NCBI GenBank assembly: GCA_012799115.1 | Contig: JAAZLY010000086.1 | Span: 1-8,087, forward strand | Direction: 5' to 3' | DNA length: 8,087 nt | Source of the DNA: Bacillota bacterium | Lineage (GTDB): Bacteria > Bacillota > Limnochordia > Darwinibacteriales > Darwinibacteriaceae | In this document: positions 1 through 6,666 of the stretch, one piece after another | Layout of the letters: the number at the start of each line of letters is the position of its first letter | Position numbering within the stretch: the stretch's first letter is position 1 | Notes under the pieces: generated by a model | Seen by the model: the letters and a program-made list of their open reading frames with translations, nothing else | What the model was told of the DNA's origin: nothing | The model's database searches: none | Made by a program: the position numbers and the translations under genes

Positions 1-5
1 AAAAA

Positions 6-83
6 TGGTCGGGGCGAGAGGATTTGAACCTCCGGCCTCCTGCTCCCAAGGCAGGCGCGCTAGCCAAACTGCGCCACGCCCCG
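6..83 (-). tRNA. tRNA-Pro (anticodon UGG)
   Basis: Read on the minus strand this folds as a complete cloverleaf. The 7-bp acceptor stem is CGGGGCG/CGCCCCG, and the D-arm has a 4-bp GCGC stem. The anticodon arm is CCTGC-CTTGGGA-GCAGG with TGG at positions 34-36. The variable loop is 5 nt, and the T-arm has the loop TTCAAAT with one G-U pair at its base. The discriminator is A and the 3' CCA is encoded (plus-strand 6-8), giving 78 nt. UGG decodes proline codons CCN. The gene lies 39 nt beyond the rdgB stop on the same strand, with its own promoter-like sequence in between. Five T residues follow CCA directly at the window edge, so a terminator may start there but cannot be seen in full. Confidence 0.97.
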
Positions 84-85
84 AC

Positions 86-96
86 TGACAATGTCA
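86..96. repeat. 11-bp perfect palindrome at the tRNA leader
   Basis: TGACA-A-TGTCA is a perfect odd palindrome placed between the predicted -10 box and the tRNA 5' end, spanning the expected start point near 90. It could be an operator-like site or chance. As RNA the loop is too small for a stable hairpin. The minus strand also carries TTGACAT twice, at 120-126 and 91-97; the first copy supplies the -35 box. Confidence 0.3.
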
Positions 97-126
97 ATCT
101 TACCACACAAGACTAATCCATGTCAA
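97..126 (-). promoter_or_regulatory. Promoter of tRNA-Pro
   Basis: On the minus strand a perfect TTGACA (-35, at 121-126) is followed after 18 nt by TAAGAT (-10, at 97-102). TGG directly upstream of TAAGAT makes it an extended -10 of the TGN type. Transcription would start near 90, about 7 nt before the mature tRNA 5' end, a short leader typical of tRNA genes. The -35 box overlaps the rdgB stop codon, so the tRNA can be made independently of the operon upstream. I see no terminator between rdgB and the tRNA, so read-through is also likely. Confidence 0.65.
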
Positions 127-731
127 CTGCTTTTCTCAGGCTTTTTGACTCGTTCTATCACTTCTAGCATTTCCTGCATCGCCAAGTACCGATGGCTAAT
201 GCGGTTCTTCACCTGAGAACCCAACTCCGCAAAGGTCTCTTCGTACTCTGGTACATAAAACAACGGGTCATAGCCGAAGCCGCCTTCTCCCCTTGCCTCG
301 TAGAGAATAACACCGCGACAAACCCCTTCTGTAAGCCAAACAGGTCCGTAGGGCATCGCCAGGGCCATCACACAGCGAAAGGCAGCACCCCTTTGCTCTA
401 GGGGATAGTCACGCAGCTTCTCCAAGAGTAGGGCGTTGTTCTTCTGGTCCGAAGCAGGCTCGCCGGCAAATCTTGCCGAATGTACACCTGGCGCTCCCTC
501 CAAGACATCTACTTCTAGTCCAGAGTCGTCTGCAAGGACAAGTTGCCCAGATAGATTGGCAATCTCTACAGCCTTCTTGCGTGCGTTAGCCTGAAAGGTA
601 TCGCCGTCTTCTATGACAGGGGGATAGTCTCCCGCTTCAGATAGACCAACAACCTCCAAATCAAGGTGTGCAGTGAGCTCCTTGATTTCCCGAATCTTAT
701 GCTCATTGTGACTGGCCACAAGCAGGCGCAT
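123..731 (-). CDS. rdgB: XTP/dITP diphosphatase (non-canonical purine NTP pyrophosphatase, RdgB/HAM1 family)
   Basis: Cytosolic house-cleaning enzyme that hydrolyses dITP, ITP and XTP to the monophosphate and pyrophosphate, keeping deaminated purines out of DNA and RNA. The 202-residue product has the family hallmarks: SHNEHK (7-12), which contacts triphosphate; ADDSGLEVD (67-75), with D69 at the catalytic base position; GEGGFGYDPLF (148-158), the base-recognition loop; and KNRISHR (175-181). The length is normal for the family (about 195-205). I chose the ATG at 729-731 because GGAGG lies 8 nt upstream and the protein then begins MRLLVASHN, as homologues do. A TTG five codons further upstream would overlap rph and has no such support. 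The start lies 1 nt after the rph stop, as in the rph-ysnA pair of Bacillus subtilis, so translational coupling is likely. Confidence 0.96.
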   Translation of the reverse strand: MRLLVASHNEHKIREIKELTAHLDLEVVGLSEAGDYPPVIEDGDTFQANARKKAVEIANLSGQLVLADDSGLEVDVLEGAPGVHSARFAGEPASDQKNNALLLEKLRDYPLEQRGAAFRCVMALAMPYGPVWLTEGVCRGVILYEARGEGGFGYDPLFYVPEYEETFAELGSQVKNRISHRYLAMQEMLEVIERVKKPEKSS

Positions 732-732
732 A

Positions 733-1470
733 TTACTTGCCTCCAAACTTCTTAGCCAAATCTGCCATCAGTAAGTTGCTTTGAATCTGGAACAACTCCG
801 ATATGCCCTTCTCCGCTAAGTCCATCAGTTGATCCATTTGGGCCCTAGAAAAGGGTTCTCCTTCAGCTGTGCCTTGCACTTCAACCAACTTACCACTTTG
901 GGTCATGACGACATTAAAATCCACTTCCGCGGCAAAATCCTCAGCGTAGTCAAGATCTAGCACCGCTTCACCGCCTACGATCCCAACACTGACGGCTGCT
1001 AGATACTCCTTCACACCAGGATGTCCCTGGATTTTGCGCAGAGCATCTGCCAAGGCTATGAAGGCACCTGTAATGGAAGCCGTTCTAGTTCCGCCATCGG
1101 CCTGGATGACATCACAATCGATCCAAATTGTCCGTTCGCCCAAGGCCTTCATATCAACCACGGAACGAAGGGAACGGCCAATTAAGCGTTGGATTTCGTG
1201 GGTACGTCCTCCTACCTGACCTCGTGTTGACTCCCTTTGATTGCGAACAGCGGTGGCACGGGGCAACATGGAATACTCCCCAGTAATCCAACCTTCTCCC
1301 TGCCCCCTCAAAAAGAAGGGTACTTTGTCTTCTATCGTGGCGGTGCAAATCACCCTGGTATTTCCCACTTCAATTAGTACAGAGCCTTCTGCATGCATGT
1401 TGATATCCCGGGTGATCTTCACAGGACGAAGTTGATCTCGGGCCCGTCCATCAGCCCTAATTAACTCCAT
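733..1470 (-). CDS. rph: Ribonuclease PH
   Basis: Phosphorolytic 3'-5' exoribonuclease that trims the 3' ends of tRNA precursors and some rRNA, using phosphate and releasing nucleoside diphosphates. The family forms a hexameric ring. The 245 residues are full length. Recognisable blocks are GEGWITGEYSMLPRAT (58-73), RGQVGGRTHEIQRLIGRSLR (83-102), DCDVIQADGGTRTASITGA (118-136) with the phosphate-binding GGTR loop, and VDFNVVMTQSGKLVEVQGTAEG (183-204) with the acidic metal-site region (D178, D184). The start codon overlaps the stop of the upstream fumarase beta gene as TAATG, and a GGAGG lies 10 nt before it. Its position directly before rdgB is conserved in Bacillota. The tRNA-Pro just downstream already encodes CCA, so its maturation should need only limited trimming (inference). 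Confidence 0.97.
   Translation of the reverse strand: MELIRADGRARDQLRPVKITRDINMHAEGSVLIEVGNTRVICTATIEDKVPFFLRGQGEGWITGEYSMLPRATAVRNQRESTRGQVGGRTHEIQRLIGRSLRSVVDMKALGERTIWIDCDVIQADGGTRTASITGAFIALADALRKIQGHPGVKEYLAAVSVGIVGGEAVLDLDYAEDFAAEVDFNVVMTQSGKLVEVQGTAEGEPFSRAQMDQLMDLAEKGISELFQIQSNLLMADLAKKFGGK
740..744 (-). promoter_or_regulatory. Ribosome binding site fixing the rdgB start
   Basis: GGAGG on the minus strand lies inside the last codons of rph, 8 nt before ATG 729-731. It supports that ATG over the upstream TTG at 744-746, which itself overlaps this site. Confidence 0.8.
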
Positions 1471-2030
1471 TACTCTGCCACCTCCGAACCTAGATTGCGG
1501 TACTTGGCTACACCTTGCTCGTAGACATTGTTACCGAGGCTGTCAATGGCCACTATAGCCGGGAAATCTTCAACAACCATCCGGTGCACAGCCTCTGCAC
1601 CCAGATCTGGATAGGCTACAACTTCTACCTCTTTGATACCTTGTGAGATGTAAGCAGCTGCCCCTCCAATTGCGGCAAAATACACTGCCCCTTGTTCCTT
1701 CATCGCTTCAATCACATGGGCTCCGCGCCCACCTTTACCGATCATTCCCTTGACCCCTTGCTGCAAAAGGGGAATCGTGAGGCTGTCCATCCGGACCGAT
1801 GTCGTCGGCCCCGCCGAGCCAATGGCTTGGCCTGGTTTAGGCGGTGTGGGACCCACATAGTAGATGATCGCACCCTTCGGGTCAAATGGTAGAGGCTTTC
1901 CTTCGGCAATGAGTTTAACTAGACGCTGATGGGCAGCGTCCCGCGCAGTATAAATCACTCCGCTAATCCGTACTTCTTGGCCGGCACGTAGAGACTTGGT
2001 GTCTTCGAGTGGGGTTGTAATACGAATCAT
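1470..2030 (-). CDS. Class I (Fe-S) fumarate hydratase / tartrate dehydratase-type hydro-lyase, beta subunit
   Basis: The 186 residues match the C-terminal swivel domain of class I fumarases (E. coli FumA C-terminus, TtdB), which in many anaerobes is a separate beta subunit. Family blocks seen are TARDAAHQR (28-36), GPTTSVRMD (74-82; FumA has GPTTAGRMD), IGKGGRG (97-103), AAIGGAAA (119-126), AYPDLGAEAV (139-148) and VEDFPAIVAID (153-163). The length is normal for a lone beta subunit. The [4Fe-4S] cluster of the family sits in the alpha subunit, which is normally encoded directly upstream; here the upstream gene is murD, and no alpha subunit is in the window. The protein alone should not be an active hydratase. 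The substrate (fumarate/malate, tartrate or another hydroxy acid) cannot be told from the beta subunit. AGGAGG lies 8 nt before the ATG, and the stop overlaps the rph start by 1 nt. Confidence 0.92.
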   Translation of the reverse strand: MIRITTPLEDTKSLRAGQEVRISGVIYTARDAAHQRLVKLIAEGKPLPFDPKGAIIYYVGPTPPKPGQAIGSAGPTTSVRMDSLTIPLLQQGVKGMIGKGGRGAHVIEAMKEQGAVYFAAIGGAAAYISQGIKEVEVVAYPDLGAEAVHRMVVEDFPAIVAIDSLGNNVYEQGVAKYRNLGSEVAE

Positions 2031-2049
2031 ATCGATCTCCTCCTACTTC

Positions 2050-3423
2050 TTATTCCTTACTCAACCTGGCCACAAGGTTGCGAAAATGCGCTCCCCGGGC
2101 CATGAAGTTCTCGTATTGATCAAAACTCGCACTCGCAGGAGATAAAAGGACGATGTCACCTGATTCTCCTAAATCATAAGCGAGGACTACTGCTTCTTCT
2201 AGGTTTTCGACTTCGTTTATGGTGACGCCTCCTTGTGCTAACACCGCTTGACGTATTTTCGGTGCGGTGGTTCCTAGGAGAATCAGACGTTTTACTCTAC
2301 CTGCAACCGTCTTTCCCAGTTCTTCATAAGACAGCTGTTTGTCAGAGCCTCCAGCTATGAGAATTAAGGGTGCGTCAAAGGACTCCAGGGCTGCCATGGT
2401 GCGGTCAGGGGTTGTAGCAATGGAATCATTGTAATATCTTACCCCCTTGATCTCGCCTACGAATTCAAGGCGATGGGGCACGCCAGAAAAGTTCTGACCA
2501 ACCCGGCATGCTGCCTCTAGGCTCGCTCCTGCACCGTAACTTAGTAAAGTCGCTGCCAAGTAATTCGCCACATTATGCTTCCCTGGTAGGGATAGCTTCG
2601 AACGCTGAGCGAAAACACGCCGCTCCGTTCCTTCGGCATAGACCAAGTCATCACCGTCAACATAGGCACCGGGGTTCACTTCCGTGGTCAGACTAAAAAA
2701 GAAGACACGGCCAGAAGCCTCCTTGGCCATAGCCCGGGTTATCGGATCATCGTAGTTCAGGACGAGAAAGTCATCGGCCGTCTGGTGGCGGTAAATATTC
2801 TGCTTGGCCGAGATGTAATTTTCCATCGTGTGGTGTACATCTAGATGGTTCTGGGTAATGTTTGTTATCACTGCCCCATGGGGACTTTGGCGAAGCCCTT
2901 CCAGCTGAAAACTAGATAGCTCCAAGACTACACGATCGCCTGATCGAACTTGCCCAATCTGATTGATGAGGGGGACTCCAATATTCCCGCCCACAATTGC
3001 CTGCAAGCCGCTTTCCTTTAAGATTTCCCCGACTAGGCTTGTGGTCGTGGTCTTACCGCTACTTCCAGTAATGCCATAAATGGGACCTTGGCTGTAGCGA
3101 AACACCATGGCGATCTCACTGGTGACCAGTCCGCGGTTTGCAGCTTCCTTGAGTTCTGGCAGATCCTTGGGAACGCCTGGACTCACTACCACCGCATCAA
3201 AGGACGTTATATCCTCCAGATATGATGGACCCAGGACTAATTCAATGCCCAAAGACTGCAGATCCTGAAAACGTTCACCCAGTTCACTTTCTGTCTTGCG
3301 ATCGCGGCCGCTCACTATAGCGCCAGCCCCTATCAAAAAGCGAATAAGGGCAACGTTACTGATTCCAAGGCCAATGACAGCGACCCGTTTGCCAGACCAG
3401 TCTTCGACGTACTCTCTCTGCAT
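2050..3423 (-). CDS. murD: UDP-N-acetylmuramoyl-L-alanine--D-glutamate ligase
   Basis: Cytoplasmic ATP-dependent Mur ligase that adds D-glutamate to UDP-MurNAc-L-Ala in peptidoglycan precursor synthesis. The 457 residues show the three Mur domains in order: an N-terminal Rossmann-like UDP-binding domain (VAVIGLGISN, 14-23); the central ATPase with P-loop GITGSSGKTTT (117-127), ELSSFQLE (168-175), NITQNHLDVH (188-197) and the expected carbamylated lysine K207 in AKQNIY; and the C-terminal domain with HRLEFVG (317-323), YNDSIATTP (331-339), GGSDK (358-362) and LLSPASASFDQYENF (426-440). P-loop SSGK replaces the common TNGK, and NDSIATT replaces the NDSKATN of E. coli, both reminiscent of a clostridial MurD subgroup (from memory). 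The start overlaps the murI stop (TAATG), coupling it to the enzyme that makes its D-glutamate substrate. MurD is usually in the dcw cluster, so this placement is unusual. Confidence 0.95.
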   Translation of the reverse strand: MQREYVEDWSGKRVAVIGLGISNVALIRFLIGAGAIVSGRDRKTESELGERFQDLQSLGIELVLGPSYLEDITSFDAVVVSPGVPKDLPELKEAANRGLVTSEIAMVFRYSQGPIYGITGSSGKTTTTSLVGEILKESGLQAIVGGNIGVPLINQIGQVRSGDRVVLELSSFQLEGLRQSPHGAVITNITQNHLDVHHTMENYISAKQNIYRHQTADDFLVLNYDDPITRAMAKEASGRVFFFSLTTEVNPGAYVDGDDLVYAEGTERRVFAQRSKLSLPGKHNVANYLAATLLSYGAGASLEAACRVGQNFSGVPHRLEFVGEIKGVRYYNDSIATTPDRTMAALESFDAPLILIAGGSDKQLSYEELGKTVAGRVKRLILLGTTAPKIRQAVLAQGGVTINEVENLEEAVVLAYDLGESGDIVLLSPASASFDQYENFMARGAHFRNLVARLSKE

Positions 3424-4214
3424 TAGATGTTCTCTCCTGACATAGTGTAAAAGCCCACCGCAGGCAAACTCTCTCCAAGCAGGAGTTCGGCGGTGGTTTG
3501 AAATGCTTTTGGATTTCCACTAACCCAAAACTGTGTGCCTTGGCTTGCTCCAGGCCCCTTGGTTACATGTGGGAATGCTTCAGCAATCTGCCTGGCCATG
3601 GTGGGAGCCGGATTAACGATCCGTATCGTATCACCCACTACCTCCCTAATCAGATCCTCCAAAAAGGGATAATGCGTACAGCCCAGCAAGAGTGTATCGA
3701 TGTCTTCCGCCAAGAGAGGAGTCAAGTAATCAACAAGGGCCTCCCTTGCAACCTTCGATCGAATCTGCCCCTGTTCCACTAAGGGGACGAGTCGGGGTGC
3801 ACTTCTAGCAAAGAGCATGGTATCTGGTGACGCCGCCTGGAAGGCATTTTGATATGCACCACTCTCCACTGTTCCCTGGGTTGCCAAGAGCCCAACACGA
3901 CCATCTGTCACCGCAAGAGTCGCCATCACTGCACTCTCTAGAATCCCAAAGACTGGAAGAGGCGCCTTCTCTCGTACACGCGGCAAAACTAAGGCACTCG
4001 ATGTATTGCAGGCAACAACGACTCCTTCGCACCCTTGTTTTTGAAAAAAACCTACGATGTCCCAAAAATAACCCTCAAGCTCTTGGGCAGTCTTCTCACC
4101 ATATGGCACATGCTTCGTATCGCCAAAATAGAGGAGTCTTGCCTGCGTATACTGTCGGAGCTCACGCCAAACAGATAGACCTCCCAAACCAGAATCATAG
4201 ATACCTATCACCAA
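3423..4214 (-). CDS. murI: Glutamate racemase
   Basis: Cofactor-independent racemase that converts L- to D-glutamate for peptidoglycan. The 263-residue protein has the two catalytic cysteines in their usual contexts: C69 in VVACNTSSA and C179 in LLLGCTHYPF. It also has the N-terminal IYDSGLGGLSV (5-15) and GDTKHVPYGE (31-40), which bind and orient substrate. The length is typical. The start is not ATG. A GGAGG (4222-4226) lies 7 nt before TTG (4212-4214) and 10 nt before the next codon, GTG (4209-4211). TTG fits spacing better, but GTG is possible and would remove one residue. The gene begins 27 nt after gerM and its stop overlaps the murD start, so D-glutamate supply and use are encoded back to back. 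This is the counterpart of racE beside gerM-rph in Bacillus. Confidence 0.97.
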   Translation of the reverse strand: MVIGIYDSGLGGLSVWRELRQYTQARLLYFGDTKHVPYGEKTAQELEGYFWDIVGFFQKQGCEGVVVACNTSSALVLPRVREKAPLPVFGILESAVMATLAVTDGRVGLLATQGTVESGAYQNAFQAASPDTMLFARSAPRLVPLVEQGQIRSKVAREALVDYLTPLLAEDIDTLLLGCTHYPFLEDLIREVVGDTIRIVNPAPTMARQIAEAFPHVTKGPGASQGTQFWVSGNPKAFQTTAELLLGESLPAVGFYTMSGENI

Positions 4215-4221
4215 TCCAATT

Positions 4222-4226
4222 CCTCC
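4222..4226 (-). promoter_or_regulatory. Ribosome binding site of murI
   Basis: GGAGG on the minus strand sits in the 27-nt gap after gerM. It is 7 nt from TTG and 10 nt from GTG. No ATG lies in frame nearby, so murI must use a non-ATG start. Confidence 0.75.
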
Positions 4227-4241
4227 AAAGGCTGTACGCCA

Positions 4242-4775
4242 TCATATCTGCGAACCACCTAATAGCTCATAATCCTTTTCTAGTGGCTCTGATAGGTCTA
4301 AATGGCCTACGAGCGTAGGAACTTGCCGGCCGTCCACTAGAATCTGTACCCGCATGACGCCACGGGCCCCAATTACAGTATTAACTATCCCATACACCGT
4401 TATGAGCTCTCCTGAACTACCCCCAGGATGGTTGGTGACGAGGTGGTGACTGAAATTTAGGTAAAGCACATCGTCTACCAGACTAAAGCCGAGAAGTTGT
4501 GTGTCCTCAGGTACTACCGGTGCAAGACCGTCTAGTCTTGGACCTTCAAGCAGAATTGTAAGACGCTCTTCGATGGTTCCGATGCCCTGATGAAACTCTG
4601 GCAAGAGCGTGGTCGCATCAGGGCTCCCAAAGTATACCGCGAAAAACGGCTGGGTCATGTCGATGGTTACGGTTTGAAGCTCACCATTGTCACTGGAGTA
4701 GTAAAGCACTGTGCGCACGACAAAAAGCAAGATTAAGGTCACAACTGCCGTGGTTACGCCTCTCCTCCATCTCAT
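4242..4775 (-). CDS. gerM: GerM-like protein, membrane-anchored GerMN domain
   Basis: The 177-residue product starts with a short basic stretch (MRWRRG) and one hydrophobic segment (about 7-25), which should anchor it with the rest outside the cell or in the intermembrane space of a forespore. Residues about 46-160 fit the GerMN domain: AVYFGSPDATTLLPE, a helix ending LLEGP (75-79), the VPEDTQLL turn (88-95), a short beta hairpin LVDDVLYLNFS, a helix with ELITVYGIVNTV (123-134), and VQILVDGR (143-150). It has a single domain, whereas B. subtilis GerM has two. In Bacillus, GerM acts in sporulation (assembly of the mother cell-forespore channel) and spore germination; other GerMN proteins are envelope proteins of unclear role. 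It is 12 nt after the amidase with a GGGGG site 8 nt before ATG. The family call is firm; a sporulation role is inferred. Confidence 0.88.
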   Translation of the reverse strand: MRWRRGVTTAVVTLILLFVVRTVLYYSSDNGELQTVTIDMTQPFFAVYFGSPDATTLLPEFHQGIGTIEERLTILLEGPRLDGLAPVVPEDTQLLGFSLVDDVLYLNFSHHLVTNHPGGSSGELITVYGIVNTVIGARGVMRVQILVDGRQVPTLVGHLDLSEPLEKDYELLGGSQI

Positions 4776-4787
4776 GGCTTCGCCCCC

Positions 4788-6608
4788 TTAACGTTTGTTT
4801 TCTAGGTAGAAGCGCCGAATTCCATTATAAATGCCCTGTGCAGCTACTTTCTGAAATCCCGCAGCCCGCAAGAGTAATTCTTCATCGGCATTATCGATAA
4901 AACCCACTTCTACCATGATGGCGGGCATCTTAGTCTGATTAAAGACAGCGAGATCTTCTCTACCCCAAATTCTTCGATTCACAAGGGTAATCGCTTTGAC
5001 CAGCTCATCTTGCACTGCCCGGGCCAAACTCTCTGAGGCAGGATCTTTGGCCCTATACAAAGTTTCTGTTCCTCTGACCGTTCCCCGATTCACGTGGGCA
5101 TTGGCATGTACCGAGATATACAGATCTGCACTGGCCTGATTAGCAATGGCCGGACGTTCAAAAATAGAAACATACGTGTCGTTCTCTCTAGTATATACAA
5201 CTCTTGCCCCCGCTTGACTGAGAAGCTCTCCGAGATACAATCCAATCGCCAAATTAACATCCTTTTCAAATGTACCATGATAACCAATGGCACCAGGATC
5301 CGATCCGCCATGACCGGGATCCACAGCGATGGTCAAACCGGACAAGTCACCACTTGGGAGCACCTCTTCTTCCTCAGGGAGACTTGTTGGCCCCCCATGT
5401 CGACTGGCTAGATAGTCGTTGGCCTCACGTACTGTTCCCAAGAAGAGAGGAAGGGCGAATACACCATCTTCCAACTGTTCAACAGGGAGCGGTGATACCG
5501 GTTCTGTCACCTGCAAGACAATTCGAGTCACAGAAGGCGTGTGCTGGCTCGCCCTGAGTCGTACAACGCGTCCTTGACCCATTGGCTTGTCAAAGGACGG
5601 AATCATCAATGTCGTGTCTTGGAGGTCGAGCACCAGGCGAAGAGGGTCCTCTAGGTGCACTGCCTCGATAATCGGTGCTGCTGACGCCCGGAAGCGTAGC
5701 TCCAGCTGGTCTTCATCCTCCTGCAACTCCAGAGCCGTGAGTTGGAAATTGAATTCAACCTCTAGACCTCCCTCGGGCCAAGGGTGAACGCGATAGCCTG
5801 TGGAGCCGTTTAGATCAAAGACAATCCGCATGGTGTCCTCATCAAAGCGGCTACTCCGGATCGAACGTACCACAGGATGGTCCTGTGTCTCCACCATGGG
5901 AAGCGCGTCGCCCCCCACACCAAACAGATCAACAACCAAACGATCCGGTTCCTGCAATAAATAAGTCTGATAGCCAGTATATGACTGGAGATTGAGAAAT
6001 ACCCTGGATCTAGGGCCACCCATAAAAATGATCTCCTGCAAATCCTGTTCTTCATCAGGATGATGGAGAACAATCGGTTCCCTCGGCGCTTCCTCAGCGT
6101 CTGGTTCTTCCCCTTGTTCCTGCCCAATCGCCTCATTCGGCTCACGAATGAGGCTTGAGGTGAAGGAGCGCACTGGCGACTTTTTCTCACCTGGCGTTTC
6201 CAAACGTAGACCCATGATATCCTGATCAAACACGAGACTTAGTCCCAGTCGATTGGCGACAAAACGAACTGGTACAACGTACTCGCCCTCCACCAACTGG
6301 GGAGGGACATCCAACTTGTACTGTCTACCATCGACGAGTGCACTTTCTACGCCTAATTGCATAAGAATGGTCTGACCAGGGAACACCAACTCGATATTTC
6401 CAGAGGAGGCATCTATGTTGACTTGGGCATCAAAGTACGCTTCAAACACATCTGCGGGAATCATGAAGTTCCCATTAATCATAACTAGGGGATGCTTAAG
6501 TGCCACCTCATTCTCACCCACAAAGAGCTTCAAGGCGGCGTCGCAGTTACTAGGATACAAGATTGATAGTAAGGCAAGAAAAAAAAGAATTAGGGCAACA
6601 CGCTTCAT
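4788..6608 (-). CDS. Secreted N-acetylmuramoyl-L-alanine amidase with Cu-amine-oxidase-N-like and AMIN domains
   Basis: This 606-residue zinc hydrolase cleaves the bond between MurNAc and L-Ala in peptidoglycan. Order of parts: signal peptide (1 to about 25, hydrophobic core after MKR); a copper-amine-oxidase-N-like domain (about 28-137) with paired motifs MINGNFMIPADVF and VEGEYVVPVRFVANRLG; an acidic, probably flexible linker (about 140-190); two AMIN-like repeats (about 190-287 and 289-388), likely wall-binding; and a C-terminal Amidase_3 domain (about 424-604). Zinc ligands are H433 (DPGHGG), E448 (FEKDV) and H501 (SVHANA); the catalytic glutamate is E567 (VEVGFIDN). I chose ATG 6606-6608 because GGAGG lies 7 nt upstream and the signal peptide then begins at MKR. 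An in-frame ATG at 6639-6641 would add 11 residues before it. This is the first gene of the operon. A role in spore cortex or septum remodelling is possible but unproven. Confidence 0.93.
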   Translation of the reverse strand: MKRVALILFFLALLSILYPSNCDAALKLFVGENEVALKHPLVMINGNFMIPADVFEAYFDAQVNIDASSGNIELVFPGQTILMQLGVESALVDGRQYKLDVPPQLVEGEYVVPVRFVANRLGLSLVFDQDIMGLRLETPGEKKSPVRSFTSSLIREPNEAIGQEQGEEPDAEEAPREPIVLHHPDEEQDLQEIIFMGGPRSRVFLNLQSYTGYQTYLLQEPDRLVVDLFGVGGDALPMVETQDHPVVRSIRSSRFDEDTMRIVFDLNGSTGYRVHPWPEGGLEVEFNFQLTALELQEDEDQLELRFRASAAPIIEAVHLEDPLRLVLDLQDTTLMIPSFDKPMGQGRVVRLRASQHTPSVTRIVLQVTEPVSPLPVEQLEDGVFALPLFLGTVREANDYLASRHGGPTSLPEEEEVLPSGDLSGLTIAVDPGHGGSDPGAIGYHGTFEKDVNLAIGLYLGELLSQAGARVVYTRENDTYVSIFERPAIANQASADLYISVHANAHVNRGTVRGTETLYRAKDPASESLARAVQDELVKAITLVNRRIWGREDLAVFNQTKMPAIMVEVGFIDNADEELLLRAAGFQKVAAQGIYNGIRRFYLENKR

Positions 6609-6615
6609 AGTTTTA

Positions 6616-6620
6616 CCTCC
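6616..6620 (-). promoter_or_regulatory. Ribosome binding site fixing the amidase start
   Basis: GGAGG on the minus strand, 7 nt before ATG 6606-6608. The alternative upstream ATG (6639-6641) has only a GGGAG about 2-4 nt away, which is too close, so the downstream ATG is preferred. Confidence 0.75.
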
Positions 6621-6646
6621 ACCTACAATTACTACCAACATTTCTC

Positions 6647-6666
6647 CCTCGAAAGGAGGAATCCTC
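6647..6666 (+). repeat. Ribosome binding site of the plus-strand gene inside inverted repeats
   Basis: AAGGAGG at 6653-6659 is a near-perfect Shine-Dalgarno, 9 nt before ATG 6669. It is flanked by complementary segments: CCTC (6647-6650) can pair with GAGG (6656-6659) over a 5-nt loop, and GAGGA-A-TCCTC (6656-6666) is a perfect 11-bp palindrome. Such pairing could mask the site, but the stems are short and Shine-Dalgarno-like purines often give chance matches. Confidence 0.4.

Noticed and set aside
744..746. Upstream TTG start for rdgB
   Set aside because: The GGAGG that would serve rdgB overlaps this codon, and homologues begin at the later ATG (MRLLVASHN).
3827..4318. 163-codon plus-strand open frame opposite murI and gerM
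   Set aside because: It lies entirely antisense to a clear murI and the gerM end, has no ribosome binding site and an unnatural composition rich in His, Gln and Pro.
4824..4829. Perfect TATAAT on the minus strand before gerM
   Set aside because: It lies in amidase codons for Ile-Tyr-Asn with no TGN extension and no -35 at 16-18 nt; best explained by coding sequence.
5810..6229. 139-codon minus-strand open frame inside the amidase gene
   Set aside because: It is a shifted frame of the AMIN-coding region, is Arg/Trp/Ile-rich and has no family resemblance.
6563..6590. TTGATA-16-AAGAAT on the plus strand inside the amidase signal-peptide region
   Set aside because: The -10 matches only 4 of 6 in an A-rich tract; too weak to list as a promoter.
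6624..6629. TACAAT as a plus-strand -10 in the divergent gap
   Set aside because: No acceptable -35 at proper spacing (closest is TTCATA at 14 nt) and no extended -10.
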